Assembly (NCBI GenBank): GCA_002840125.1 | Contig: PGZF01000001.1 | Location: forward strand, 496,001-560,000 | Direction: 5' to 3' | Length of the DNA stretch: 64,000 nucleotides | Origin: Gammaproteobacteria bacterium HGW-Gammaproteobacteria-15 | GTDB taxonomy: Bacteria > Pseudomonadota > Gammaproteobacteria > Enterobacterales > Alteromonadaceae | Shown here: positions 35,292 to 44,389 of the stretch, piece by piece | Layout of the letters: the number at the start of each line of letters is the position of its first letter | How positions within the stretch are numbered: position 1 is the stretch's first letter | The notes under the pieces: generated by a model | Databases searched by the model: none | The model's input: only the letters and a program-made list of their open reading frames with translations | What the model was told of the DNA's origin: nothing | Program-made: the position numbers and the translations under genes

Positions 35292-35327
35292 AAAGCCCCG
35301 CCGGTGCAAACCGGCGGGGCTTTTTTA
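35292..35327 (+). terminator. Intrinsic terminator of the EF-G gene
   Basis: GCCCCGCCGGT and ACCGGCGGGGC form a GC-rich stem with a short GCAA loop, followed by six T residues. A nearly identical terminator occurs at 41811-41845. Confidence 0.93.
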
Positions 35328-35379
35328 TTGGCGCTATTGCGCCGGGCTCAGAGCTTCGACTTGGTTTTCAAAGCTTCGC

Positions 35380-36135
35380 TCAGAGCTTTCTCAGCCAGAT
35401 ATTACGAAAACTTACGTTATCGCCGTGGTCCTGTAATTTCAGTGGCAGGCAACCGTGGGCTTTTACCTGCGGCTGGCCTATCCATTCAGTGGTACCGCTA
35501 ATTTCAGTATGGTTTTGCACTAACACGCCGTTATGCAGCACGGTAACATAGCCCGGCGATACACGCTTTTCACCATCAAAGCGCGGCGCGGTGTAAATAA
35601 TATCGTAATGTTGCCATTCACCTGTCGGCCGGGTGGCATTAACCAGCGGTATGCTTTGTTTATATACTGCAGCGGCCTGGCCATTTGGGTAGGTGTTATT
35701 CTGGTATGAATCTAAAATCTGAATTTCGTACAGCTCCTGTAAAAAGATGCCACTGTTATTACGTAACTGGCCTTCTTTATCCATCCTGTCGTTGCCAGCC
35801 CGCCATTCCAGATGCAGCTGAATATCACAGAACGCTGCTTTACTGCGGATATCGCCTGTACCCGGTTTAACCGTTAATACGCCGTCTGCCATAGTCCACT
35901 GCGCTTTAGCACCGGTATTAACCGATTGCCACTGCGATAAAGTGTTGTCCAATAACTGTATGGCATCTGACGGCGCCTGGCCTGCTGTGGCAGTAACCAC
36001 CGGCGGCACTGGCTCCCAGACTTCCGTTTTAGCCGCCAAGGCGTGGCGCTCGGTTTCTGTAAGCTTGCTGATATCGGTAGCTGCAACAACAGCAGTAGTG
36101 AAAGACAACGCCGCGCCAATCAGTAAATAATTCAT
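35380..36135 (-). CDS. Periplasmic 3-keto-glycoside hydrolase, DUF1080 family
   Basis: The product (251 residues from 36135) has a signal peptide (NYLLIGAALSFTTAVVAA) and a concanavalin-like DUF1080 domain with LEWRAGNDRMDKEGQLRNNSG, YEIQILDSYQN and VQNHTEISG. DUF1080 proteins include 3-keto-disaccharide/3-keto-glycoside hydrolases. The start at 36135 is preferred because it gives a clean signal peptide. It is the last gene of an operon with a GMC oxidoreductase and its small subunit, as expected if sugars are oxidised at C3 and then cleaved. Confidence 0.83.
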   Translation of the reverse strand: MNYLLIGAALSFTTAVVAATDISKLTETERHALAAKTEVWEPVPPVVTATAGQAPSDAIQLLDNTLSQWQSVNTGAKAQWTMADGVLTVKPGTGDIRSKAAFCDIQLHLEWRAGNDRMDKEGQLRNNSGIFLQELYEIQILDSYQNNTYPNGQAAAVYKQSIPLVNATRPTGEWQHYDIIYTAPRFDGEKRVSPGYVTVLHNGVLVQNHTEISGTTEWIGQPQVKAHGCLPLKLQDHGDNVSFRNIWLRKL

Positions 36136-36191
36136 AATTAATACCTTAAAAAAGGCGGCCGCAGCCGCCTGTAAACCCAAACAAAAATGGC

Positions 36192-36743
36192 TCAGGTTGC
36201 CCAGGCACGATCGCCTTTTTTATACGGCAGATTGCCATCATAGCGGCCCGGAATAGCCACATAACGCAGCACTTCAGTTGCGCCCACTTTGGAGGTAAAA
36301 AACACCATTAACGTCAGCTGTTTGAGCAGGGTAAAATAATGCGGCAACGGGTTGTTTATGCTTTGCTTTGCCTGCTGATCCAGCGTGCTTAGCAACTGGT
36401 GTTTTTGCCCGGCGCTCAGTTGCATAAAGTCTTTACCAAACTGTTGTTTTGCTGCAGCTTTTATTGTTTTTAGGCCGTCAAAAAATACGGCTTGGTATTT
36501 AAGTTCATAGCAGTCGGCTACCATTACCGCCATCATGGCGCCACAGGCGGCATCTTTCGCCCCTGGCGTAGTGGTTTTTGGCAAAATGGTTTCGGCAATT
36601 TCATCCATAAAAGCAATATCAGCCTGAGTGAACAGCGCTGTACCGGCATCGGTTGATTTGAGCCCTGCAGCCCATAAATCACCACCTACCAGCGCCATGC
36701 CGGTAGCCGCTGCAATCATTTTTAACAGATCACGTCTGTCCAT
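36192..36743 (-). CDS. Tat-exported small subunit of a GMC sugar dehydrogenase
   Basis: The 183-residue protein belongs to the gluconate 2-dehydrogenase subunit 3 family (PF13618). It starts with a twin-arginine signal (DRRDLLKMIAAATG) and has the family core FTQADIAFMDEIAETILPKT and CYELKYQAVFFDGL. Small subunits of this family help fold and co-export the FAD subunit through Tat. Its start lies one base after the end of the GMC gene. Confidence 0.88.
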   Translation of the reverse strand: MDRRDLLKMIAAATGMALVGGDLWAAGLKSTDAGTALFTQADIAFMDEIAETILPKTTTPGAKDAACGAMMAVMVADCYELKYQAVFFDGLKTIKAAAKQQFGKDFMQLSAGQKHQLLSTLDQQAKQSINNPLPHYFTLLKQLTLMVFFTSKVGATEVLRYVAIPGRYDGNLPYKKGDRAWAT

Positions 36744-36744
36744 A

Positions 36745-38436
36745 TTACAGCTCTCCTTTTTTCAGCGCGTCTACAGCATAGGCCGCAGCACGGGCTGTCA
36801 GCGCCATATAGGTTAACGACGGGTTGACACAAGAAGCAGACGTCATACAGGCGCCATCAGTGATAAACACGTTAGGGGCATCCCATACCTGGTTAAAACC
36901 ATTTAATACCGAGGTTTTTGCATCCCGCCCCATACGGGCGGTGCCCATTTCATGGATCCCTTTGCCCGGATGACATTCGCCGTTAAAGCCGCGTACGTTT
37001 TTAGCGCCGCCGGCTTCAAGAATATCAATGCCATCCTGCATCATATCTTTACGCATGTTAATTTCGTTGGCTTTAAGCTCGGCGTCCATCGCCAATACCG
37101 GCAGGCCCCATTTATCTTTAACTGTGCGGTCTAACGAAATTTTATTGCTGTGGTCCGGTAAAATTTCACCGAAGCCACTCATACCAATAGTCCAGGGGCC
37201 CGGCTCTGCCAGCGCATTTTTTAAATCGGCACCAATGCCTACCTCGGCCACGTTGCGTTGCCAGCCCTGGCGGCTGGCCGCGCCCTGATAACCAAAACCA
37301 CGTAGATAATCGCGTTTATCAGTGCCCCAGTTACGAAAACGCGGAATATAAAAACCGGTAGGCCTGCGGCCAAAATAGTATTTGTCGTCAAAGCCTTCAA
37401 CTTCACCAAAGGCTCCGGCATTTAAGTGGTGGTCCATCACATTGTGGCCCAGCTCACCGCTGCTGCTGCCCAAACCATCCTGCCAGATATCAGTAGCTGA
37501 ATTCATCAGCACCCAGGTGGAGTTAAACGCCGACGCATTTAAAAACACAATTTTGCTGGTAAATTCATAAGTCTGGTTGGTTTCGCTGTCCAGCACTTCA
37601 ACGCCACGGGCGCGTTTTTTGTCTTTGTCGTATAGCACCTGGGTAACAATAGAAAACGGCCGTACGGTTAAATTGCCGGTTTTCAGCGCCACAGGCAACG
37701 TAGATGACTGAGTACTGAAATAAGCGCCAAAAGGACAGCCCAACCAGCATTTATTACGGTATTGGCAATTAACCCGGTTTTGTTCAGGTTTGGGCTGCGA
37801 AATATTAGCAGTGCGGCCACAGATCAGATGCCGGCTGCCGCCAAAGGCTTTTTTCAGCCGTTCTGCTACAGATTGCTCCACTATGTTCAGTGGAAAAGCC
37901 GGCAGGTACTGGCCGTCCGGCAATACATCCAGGCCATCGCGGTTACCGGAAATACCGGCAAAACGTTCCACATAGTCATACCATGGCGCTATATCGGCGT
38001 AGCGGATTGGCCAGTCCACCGCTATGCCTTCGCGTAAGTTGGCCTCAAAATCAACTTCATTTAACCGGTAACTCTGGCGACCCCATAGCAAAGATCGGCC
38101 GCCCATCTGATAACCACGGAACCAGTCAAAACGTTTTATTTCAACATAAGGCGAATCCTGATCGCTGGCCCACATGCCGTAGGTGCTTTCATTTAGCGGG
38201 TAATCCCGCTGCAGCACCGGATGCAGTGCTTTCATTTTTTCGGTTGGTCTGTCGCGGTGTGGAAAGTCCCACGCTTCTTTATGCGCATTAGTGTAACCTT
38301 TGATATGTTCAATATCGCGGCCACGTTCTAACAATAATACTTTCAGGCCTTTTTCGGTCAGCTCTTTGGCAGCCCAGCCGCCGCTGATGCCGGAACCGAC
38401 CACTATGGCGTCGTAATGATTTTGCGCAACTGTCAT
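36745..38436 (-). CDS. GMC-family FAD oxidoreductase (glycoside 3-dehydrogenase type)
   Basis: The 563-residue flavoprotein has an N-terminal FAD-binding Rossmann motif (AIVVGSGISGGWAAKEL), a FAD-contact region (MGGRSLLWGRQSYRL) and the C-terminal catalytic His/Asn region (HEMGTARMG and CVNPSLTYMALTARAA). It has no signal of its own, consistent with piggy-back Tat export with the adjacent small subunit. Glucoside 3-dehydrogenases of this architecture oxidise C3 of sugars and pass electrons to the respiratory chain. Substrate is inferred from the DUF1080 partner. Confidence 0.85.
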   Translation of the reverse strand: MTVAQNHYDAIVVGSGISGGWAAKELTEKGLKVLLLERGRDIEHIKGYTNAHKEAWDFPHRDRPTEKMKALHPVLQRDYPLNESTYGMWASDQDSPYVEIKRFDWFRGYQMGGRSLLWGRQSYRLNEVDFEANLREGIAVDWPIRYADIAPWYDYVERFAGISGNRDGLDVLPDGQYLPAFPLNIVEQSVAERLKKAFGGSRHLICGRTANISQPKPEQNRVNCQYRNKCWLGCPFGAYFSTQSSTLPVALKTGNLTVRPFSIVTQVLYDKDKKRARGVEVLDSETNQTYEFTSKIVFLNASAFNSTWVLMNSATDIWQDGLGSSSGELGHNVMDHHLNAGAFGEVEGFDDKYYFGRRPTGFYIPRFRNWGTDKRDYLRGFGYQGAASRQGWQRNVAEVGIGADLKNALAEPGPWTIGMSGFGEILPDHSNKISLDRTVKDKWGLPVLAMDAELKANEINMRKDMMQDGIDILEAGGAKNVRGFNGECHPGKGIHEMGTARMGRDAKTSVLNGFNQVWDAPNVFITDGACMTSASCVNPSLTYMALTARAAAYAVDALKKGEL

Positions 38437-38536
38437 GCTGTTGCTCCCCGTTGCAACCTTATGCCCTGATAAACGTCAGCTGTAAGGTTCTATTTTCATT
38501 ATAATTGGCAAAACGGTCTGGCCGCTTTGTCCCGGT

Positions 38537-39436
38537 TTAAACGTCACAAATACTAATGGCCTGCGCCAGCGACTGCACTCTGCCGGCTTTGGTTTTTGCT
38601 GTAGGTATAAATTCCTGCGCCAGATAACCGGTAAAGCCGGTGTCACGAATCGCTTTGGCTATGGCGCCATAGTTCAGCTCCTGTGTATCATCAATTTCAT
38701 GCCGGCCCGGCACGCCAGCGGTGTGATAGTGGCCGAAATACTGATGGTTATTTTTAATGGTGCGGATAATGTCACCTTCCATAATCTGCATATGGTAGAT
38801 GTCGTACAACAGCTTAAAATTGTCTGAGTTCAGCCGTTTACACAGTTCGATAGCCCAGGCTGAACTATCTGCCAGATAATCAGGGTGATCAACTTTGCTG
38901 TTAAACAGCTCCATTTGCAGCACTACCCCGCGTTTTTCCGCCAGTGGCAGTATGTGTTTTAACCCCTGCACGGCGTTTTGCAGCGCGGTTTCTCTGTCCA
39001 TGCCACGGGCATTGCCACTAAAACAAATCAGGTTTTTGTAACCCGCCTCTGCCACTAAATCGATATGTTTTAAGTAACGTTCTGTCAGCTGCGGATGAAA
39101 TTGTGGCGCACACCAGCCATCTTCCAGATTAAGCTCAGCGCCGTTACACATAGAGCTGTCAACGCCATGCTTTTTTAATACCGGCCAATCTTGCGGCCCC
39201 ACTAAATCTATCGCAGTAAAGCCTAACGATTTAACCAGCAAACACAGCTCTTCAATGGCTAAATCACCGTAAGTCCAGCGGCTGACAGAATGGCGGATAT
39301 TACCTTTGAGCGCGCTGTTAACGGCCACCGCCTGCACAGCACTACTTAACAACACACCTGAAGCCAAAACCGAAGCGCCTAGTGCACCGGTGGCCAGTTG
39401 TTTTAACAGTTCACGGCGGGGTAATTGCTGCTTCAT
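38537..39436 (-). CDS. Tat-exported TIM-barrel sugar isomerase/epimerase
   Basis: The 299-residue protein begins with a twin-arginine signal (PRRELLKQLATGALGASVLASG) and continues with a xylose-isomerase-like TIM barrel resembling hydroxypyruvate isomerase (SVSRWTYGDLAIEELC; metal-site candidates in LQMELFNSKVDH and YDIYHMQIMEGD). It would isomerise or epimerise a keto-sugar in the periplasm. It is the promoter-proximal gene of the GMC operon; a 100-base gap separates it from the GMC gene. A promoter overlapped by a LacI-type operator lies 90-120 bases upstream. Confidence 0.83.
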   Translation of the reverse strand: MKQQLPRRELLKQLATGALGASVLASGVLLSSAVQAVAVNSALKGNIRHSVSRWTYGDLAIEELCLLVKSLGFTAIDLVGPQDWPVLKKHGVDSSMCNGAELNLEDGWCAPQFHPQLTERYLKHIDLVAEAGYKNLICFSGNARGMDRETALQNAVQGLKHILPLAEKRGVVLQMELFNSKVDHPDYLADSSAWAIELCKRLNSDNFKLLYDIYHMQIMEGDIIRTIKNNHQYFGHYHTAGVPGRHEIDDTQELNYGAIAKAIRDTGFTGYLAQEFIPTAKTKAGRVQSLAQAISICDV

Positions 39437-39524
39437 GGCGCTTATCCTCTGCTTAACCCGGCTTGGATGATTTTTTGCAGGCTGTGTTCAGCAACAGCCG
39501 CTGGTGCAAAATTAAAACTCGACC

Positions 39525-39546
39525 AAAATGTAACGGATTACATTTT
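39525..39546. promoter_or_regulatory. Candidate LacI-family operator at the isomerase-operon promoter
   Basis: AAAATGTAA and TTACATTTT flank a four-base centre, giving an imperfect 22-bp palindrome (nine matched pairs). It overlaps the candidate -10 of the minus-strand promoter, so a bound repressor would block RNA polymerase. A related site lies at 39701-39716. Confidence 0.65.
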
Positions 39547-39556
39547 GTTTCGTCAA
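39528..39556 (-). promoter_or_regulatory. Candidate promoter of the keto-glycoside operon
   Basis: On the minus strand TTGACG and TTACAT are exactly 17 bases apart. The -10 is weak, which is usual for regulated promoters, and lies within the operator palindrome. Confidence 0.55.
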
Positions 39557-39700
39557 TACAAAATCCGCTATTTACCGCAAATATTGCACTTTATTTGCGC
39601 AACGCTGCAAAACACCCACCAAAAAAGAGCAAAAGCACTAAAAGAGTCCGCTATTTTTTTGCTGGCATTGCCTTCACTTTTATAACAAATTACCTTATAA

Positions 39701-39716
39701 ATGTTATCGGTTACAT
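39701..39716. promoter_or_regulatory. Second candidate LacI-family operator
   Basis: ATGTTATCGGTTACAT shows the TGTtAyCGgTTACA pattern known from many gammaproteobacterial LacI/GntR sites. It lies about 95 bases before the regulator gene and may serve autoregulation or looping with the first site. Confidence 0.6.
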
Positions 39717-39810
39717 CAATATCATCCGGCAGGCGTTTTCAAAGGCGTAGGTGCACATAGTTGAATATCCAGATAAAATCCGGGATACATTAATAAGATG
39801 AAAATTATCC

Positions 39811-40824
39811 ATGTCCAATATTCGTGATGTAGCACAATTGGCTGGAGTATCGGTGGCCACTGTGTCCCGTGCTTTGCAGCAACCTGATTTAGTGTCATTA
39901 AAAACCCGCACTAAAGTGCTGTCTGCCGTAAAGCAGCTTGGTTACAAACCTAACCTGATGGCGGTACGGTTTCGCTCCGGTAAAACCCGCAACCTGGTGG
40001 TGCTGGTACCTACTGTCGCCAATGTGTTTTTTGCCAGGGTGATCAGTGGCATGCAACAAGCCGCGCATGACAAAGGCTATTCATTGCTGTTATGCAATAC
40101 CCTGGCGGATGAAGCCATGGAGCAAAGTTATGCCCGTATGGTACATACCTCACAGGCCGACGGTTTAATTCAGCTGCGGGCGCATAACCCCTTTGCTCAG
40201 CTGGAAATGAAAACCGGCAGCGTATTGCCTATGGTAAACGCCTGTGAAGTGCTTGACCGTATTGCCTGCCCTACAGTGTTGCTGGATAACCGGGCGGCCG
40301 CCTGTGCTATGACTGAACATTTGCTGCAACTTGGCCATAAACGTATTGCGATGATTAAAGGCCCGGCGCGCAGCCCGCTGACCCGTGACCGGGTGGCAGG
40401 GTACCGCGATGCATTAGATGCCGCCGGCGTCGCTTTTGATGAAAGCCTGTTGTATCCGGGCGATTTTACTTTGCAATCCGGCCATAAAGCCGCTACCGAG
40501 TTATTGGCCTTAGCTAAGCCCCCTACCGCAGTATTTTGTGAAAACGATGAAATGGCAATAGGCGCGATACAGGGTATTAAACAAGCCGGTTTAAGCGTGC
40601 CCGGCGATGTTTCGGTGGCAGGTTTTGATGATATTTCTTTTGCTGCCTTTAGCGATCCCCCCCTGACTACCATAGCCCAGCCCGCTGAAGAGTTTGGCAG
40701 TACAGCGGTAAGTTTATTAATAGATTTACTCGACGGTCGTTTGGGTAAAGCACCTAAAGTTATTTTACCTTTTGATCTTATTCAACGCGCCAGTACAGGC
40801 CCTGCTCCGGCAGTATCAGACTGA
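39811..40824 (+). CDS. LacI-family regulator of the keto-glycoside locus
   Basis: The 337-residue protein has an N-terminal helix-turn-helix (residues 4-28, RDVAQLAGVSVATVSRAL), hinge (NLMAVRFRSGKT) and sugar-binding sensor domain (LVVLVPTVANVFFARVISGM). It is about one-third identical by eye to the first LacI protein of the window but is clearly distinct. It lies divergent from the isomerase operon and 24 bases before a second isomerase gene. The two TGTnAnCGgTTACA-like sites upstream are its likely targets. Confidence 0.88.
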   Translation: MSNIRDVAQLAGVSVATVSRALQQPDLVSLKTRTKVLSAVKQLGYKPNLMAVRFRSGKTRNLVVLVPTVANVFFARVISGMQQAAHDKGYSLLLCNTLADEAMEQSYARMVHTSQADGLIQLRAHNPFAQLEMKTGSVLPMVNACEVLDRIACPTVLLDNRAAACAMTEHLLQLGHKRIAMIKGPARSPLTRDRVAGYRDALDAAGVAFDESLLYPGDFTLQSGHKAATELLALAKPPTAVFCENDEMAIGAIQGIKQAGLSVPGDVSVAGFDDISFAAFSDPPLTTIAQPAEEFGSTAVSLLIDLLDGRLGKAPKVILPFDLIQRASTGPAPAVSD

Positions 40825-40848
40825 CGTAAACCAGAGCAGGAGTATCTG

Positions 40849-41751
40849 ATGGCATACGACAATTCACCCTTTAGGCAACAGCCGCAACTGCCCGATAAGC
40901 AAAAACGACAATTTTTGCAACTCGGCGCCCTGGGTTTAGGTATGGCTGGTTTAGCTACGGCAGGTTTAGGTTTAACGTCGTTGCCATTAGCAGCCACCAC
41001 CCCAGCCGTCAAAGTTGTACCGGGTTTGCAGCTGTATACCCTGCGCGATCTGATGGCACAAAGTGTCGCCGATACATTAAAGCTGGTGGCAGGTGTCGGT
41101 TACACCCAGGTAGAATTTGCCGGTTATTTTGACCAGACGGCAAAGCAATTGAAAAACATTATCGACAGTGAAGGCCTGAGTGCACCGTCATGCCATCAGC
41201 CGTTAGAAGCGCTGCAACAAAATCTGGATGGCGTGATTGAACAAGCTCTGGTGATGGGCCACCAGTACCTGGTTTTGCCTTACCTGTATGAGGCACAACG
41301 TCAGACGTTGGATCAATACAAAGCCCTGGCCGTTTTTCTAAACCAGGCGGGCGAGCGTATCAAAGCAGCTGGGCTGCAACTGGCGTATCACAATCATGAG
41401 TTTGAATTTATTCAGTTGTCCGGCGCCATGCCCTACGATGTGCTGCTTAACGAAACCGACAGCAACCTGGTGCAAATGGAGCTGGATTTATACTGGGTGA
41501 TCAAAGCCGGGCTAAACCCGTTGGATTATATCGCCAGCCACCCAGGCCGCTTTCCGCTGTGGCATGTCAAAGATATGGACAACAACGGTGATTTTGCTGA
41601 TGTAGGCAAAGGTGTTATTGATTTTAAATCTATTTTTGCCAAAGCCGGTCAGGCGGGTTTAAAGCATGCCTATGTTGAACGCGATCATACAGACAACAAA
41701 ATTGAAACCATACGTCAGGGTTTTAGCAGTTTAAGTTCGTTATTGGCCTGA
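40849..41751 (+). CDS. Exported TIM-barrel sugar isomerase/epimerase
   Basis: The 300-residue protein begins with a Tat-like signal with KR in place of RR (DKQKRQFLQLGALGLGMAGLATAG) and a xylose-isomerase-like TIM barrel (VVPGLQLYTLRDLM, QLAYHNHEFEF, DLYWVIKAG, WHVKDMD) with the expected metal ligands. AGGAG lies upstream of the start. It sits 24 bases after the LacI gene and forms a two-gene unit with it, ending at a strong terminator. Its substrate is probably a keto-sugar of the same pathway. Confidence 0.8.
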   Translation: MAYDNSPFRQQPQLPDKQKRQFLQLGALGLGMAGLATAGLGLTSLPLAATTPAVKVVPGLQLYTLRDLMAQSVADTLKLVAGVGYTQVEFAGYFDQTAKQLKNIIDSEGLSAPSCHQPLEALQQNLDGVIEQALVMGHQYLVLPYLYEAQRQTLDQYKALAVFLNQAGERIKAAGLQLAYHNHEFEFIQLSGAMPYDVLLNETDSNLVQMELDLYWVIKAGLNPLDYIASHPGRFPLWHVKDMDNNGDFADVGKGVIDFKSIFAKAGQAGLKHAYVERDHTDNKIETIRQGFSSLSSLLA

Positions 41752-41810
41752 ACCTTTGCTTTGCAGAGCGTAATCCGCCCCCCAGAGTACTGCAACTTAA
41801 GGTACCATCA

Positions 41811-41845
41811 GCCCCGCCGCTGCAAACCGGCGGGGCTTTTTTTAT
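41811..41845 (+). terminator. Intrinsic terminator after the LacI-isomerase unit
   Basis: GCCCCGCCG and CGGCGGGGC pair around a CTGCAAAC loop and are followed by seven T residues. The stem and the GCAAAC loop are almost identical to the EF-G terminator at 35292. Confidence 0.93.
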
Positions 41846-41939
41846 CCGCACTTTTATCCGGAGCATGCAGTGGCACAACCTTTGCTCTGTATCTGTTATG
41901 AACAGCATTCTGTCTGCTGTGCAGTGCAAGGAGTTGCTG

Positions 41940-43397
41940 ATGAGTGTAAAGAGTTTTACCCGCGGTGGTTACCCGTTAACCGAAAACTGTTTTGATGAAC
42001 TGGTTAGCAGTGACGGCAGTATCAGGCCGGTAGCGGCGGCAATTGCCCGCTTTATTGATAAACATGGCGCCACTGAACTATGCCAGAGACAAGAGCAATT
42101 AAATCAAACCATTAGCGATATGGGTGTGTGCTTTACGCTGTACAGCGACGGCAATAATATCGACCGTGCCTGGCCGCTGGATGTGATGCCACGCACTATC
42201 CCCAGCACCGAATGGCAAAGTACCAGCGCCGGCTTAAAGCAGCGGTTAACTGCATTAAACCTGTTTATTGATGACTTATACAATAAGCAAAAGATCCTGA
42301 AAGACGGCGTGGTTCCGGCAGAATTAGTGTTGCAATCACGTAATTATCTTGCACCATGCCAGGGCATTTCGCCCCGTTTTGGCGTGTGGGCTAATATTTG
42401 CGGCACTGATCTGGTTCGTGATGAAGACGGCCGCTTTCTGGTACTGGAAGATAACCTGCGGGTGCCGTCCGGTGTCTCTTACATGCTGGAAAACCGTACC
42501 GTCATGAAACGGGTCTTTCCCGAGCTGTTTGCTGAATCAACCATTTACCCGGTAGACGATTACCCGCACCAGCTGTGGCGTATGCTGGCATCACTGTCGC
42601 CACGCCACAGCGATATACCCTGCATAGTGCTGCTAACGCCGGGCATTTATAATTCGGCTTATTTTGAACATAGCTTTCTGGCGCAGCAAACCGGTATAGA
42701 GCTGGCCGAAAACACCGATTTATTTGTTGAAGATGACATTGTCTACTTAAAGAAACTACACGGCAAACAGCGGGTTGATGTAATTTACCGCCGCGTCGAT
42801 GATGTTTTTATTGATCCGCTGGCATTTCGGCCCGACTCAGTGCTGGGCATTGCCGGCCTGATTAAAGCCTGGGCCAAAGGCAATGTGTCTATAGCCAATG
42901 CCCCCGGCTCCGGTGTGGCAGATGACAAAGTGGTTTACGCTTATGTACCGCAAATTATTCAGTATTATCTGGGCGAAAAACCGCTGATTGATAATGTTGA
43001 AACCTTTTTATGCCTCGACCCGAAGCAAAAAAGCTATGTGCTGGCCAACCTGGATAAACTGGTCGTAAAACCGGCTAACGAATCAGGCGGTTACGGCATT
43101 TTAATTGGCCCGCGCTCTACTCTGGCAGAGCAGCAACAAATGGCCGAGGCCATTAAAGCCAACCCGCGTAACTTTATTGCCCAGCCTACACTGAACCTGT
43201 CTACCGCCCCTACGCTGTGCGACGGCGCACTGGAGCCACGCCATCTGGATTTACGGCCGTTTATTTTGCAGGGTAAAGAGCTGTACTGCACTACCGGTGG
43301 TTTAAGCCGGGTGGCACTGAAACGCGGCTCACTGGTAGTGAATTCATCACAAGGTGGCGGCAGTAAAGACACCTGGATTATCAACGATGAGGTATAA
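41940..43397 (+). CDS. Circularly permuted ATP-grasp (type 2) protein
   Basis: The product (485 residues from 41940) belongs to the DUF404/DUF407 circularly permuted ATP-grasp family. The ATP- and metal-binding motifs are intact: FLVLEDNLRVPSG, VIYRRVDDVFIDP, LVVKPANESGGYG, LDLRPFILQGKEL and NSSQGGGSKDTW. Such enzymes are predicted amide-bond ligases. The start at 41940 has AGGAG before it; the longer frame from 41865 lacks one. It leads a four-gene operon with an alpha-E protein, a fused homologue and a transglutaminase-like protein, a gene set described by Iyer and Aravind as a predicted peptide-modification system. The substrate is unknown. Confidence 0.88.
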   Translation: MSVKSFTRGGYPLTENCFDELVSSDGSIRPVAAAIARFIDKHGATELCQRQEQLNQTISDMGVCFTLYSDGNNIDRAWPLDVMPRTIPSTEWQSTSAGLKQRLTALNLFIDDLYNKQKILKDGVVPAELVLQSRNYLAPCQGISPRFGVWANICGTDLVRDEDGRFLVLEDNLRVPSGVSYMLENRTVMKRVFPELFAESTIYPVDDYPHQLWRMLASLSPRHSDIPCIVLLTPGIYNSAYFEHSFLAQQTGIELAENTDLFVEDDIVYLKKLHGKQRVDVIYRRVDDVFIDPLAFRPDSVLGIAGLIKAWAKGNVSIANAPGSGVADDKVVYAYVPQIIQYYLGEKPLIDNVETFLCLDPKQKSYVLANLDKLVVKPANESGGYGILIGPRSTLAEQQQMAEAIKANPRNFIAQPTLNLSTAPTLCDGALEPRHLDLRPFILQGKELYCTTGGLSRVALKRGSLVVNSSQGGGSKDTWIINDEV

Positions 43398-43400
43398 ACT

Positions 43401-44369
43401 ATGCTACTGAAATCTGTAGATAATATTTTCTGGCTCGGCCGCTATCTGGAACGGTTAGACGACACTGCCCGGCTGGTTAATGCCACCAGCCATCTGTTAA
43501 TTGACAGCCACAAAGATACCCAGTTCAGCTGGCCGGTATTGCTTGATGTAATGGGGCTGGACAGCAACACCGCGCTGGCAAATTATCAGTTACCGCCAGA
43601 TGCCACACCAGAGCAAGCCAGCATAGAATATGCTGTTATGGCACATTTGATCAGTAACAGTGCCAGCACGGTATCAATACGGCACACCTGCAGCCAGCTT
43701 AAATACAACGCCCGTTCTATCCGCCAGCTTATTCCGCGTGATATGTGGGAAGAGCTGAATAAACTGGACATATTTTTACAGCAGCACTGCCAGCAACCGG
43801 GCGGGCGGCAACAGCGCTATAACCTGATGACTGAAGTCAGCCGCCGCTGCCAGATGGTAGTAGGTGTGCTGGACGGCGTAATGCTGCGCAGCGATGCCTT
43901 TGATTTATTTAATATTGGCCGCCACCTGGAGCGCGCCGATATGACTACCCGCATTATGGATGTCATGGTGTTACAACAGCTGCAGCCTACGCAGATTAAG
44001 CGGCCTAAGTTTCGCTGGACCTCTATTCTTAATGCCCTTGGCGGTATAGAGTCGTACCATTATTATCTGGCGCACCAAAGCGGTGACGTCGATGCGATTG
44101 ATTACCTGCTGACGTATGCGGATTTTCCGCGCTCTATCGCCTATTGTTTAAACCGTGTTGCTGCATCAGCCAAAGGTTTGCCGCACAGCATCGGTATTTT
44201 GCAACAGGTGCATCAGCTACAGGCGCTGCTAAAAACCGAGCCGCTGACAGATTTGTCGACAGAGCAATTGCATCAGCTGATTGATCATATTCAGGCCGGT
44301 ATTATTAACCTGCACAAAGTGATTGCCACACCGGCAGAAAATCTTAGCAGAGCCCAGCTTTCTGCCTGA
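43401..44369 (+). CDS. Alpha-E domain protein (DUF403)
   Basis: The 322-residue all-helical protein matches the alpha-E family that always accompanies type 2 ATP-grasp proteins: DNIFWLGRYLERLDDTARLV, YNARSIRQLIPRDMWEELN, RHLERADMTTRIMDVM and PRSIAYCLNRV. Its biochemical role is not established. It lies three bases downstream of the ATP-grasp gene and is surely co-transcribed with it. Confidence 0.9.
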   Translation: MLLKSVDNIFWLGRYLERLDDTARLVNATSHLLIDSHKDTQFSWPVLLDVMGLDSNTALANYQLPPDATPEQASIEYAVMAHLISNSASTVSIRHTCSQLKYNARSIRQLIPRDMWEELNKLDIFLQQHCQQPGGRQQRYNLMTEVSRRCQMVVGVLDGVMLRSDAFDLFNIGRHLERADMTTRIMDVMVLQQLQPTQIKRPKFRWTSILNALGGIESYHYYLAHQSGDVDAIDYLLTYADFPRSIAYCLNRVAASAKGLPHSIGILQQVHQLQALLKTEPLTDLSTEQLHQLIDHIQAGIINLHKVIATPAENLSRAQLSA

Positions 44370-44389
44370 TTAAACCGCACAGGAGCAGT

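Larger units (their letters stand above)
39437..39810. other. 374-bp divergent control region of the keto-glycoside locus
   Basis: No gene is present. The region separates the isomerase operon (minus) from the second LacI-type regulator (plus) and contains the two operators and one promoter listed separately. The remainder is AT-rich leader sequence. Confidence 0.65.
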
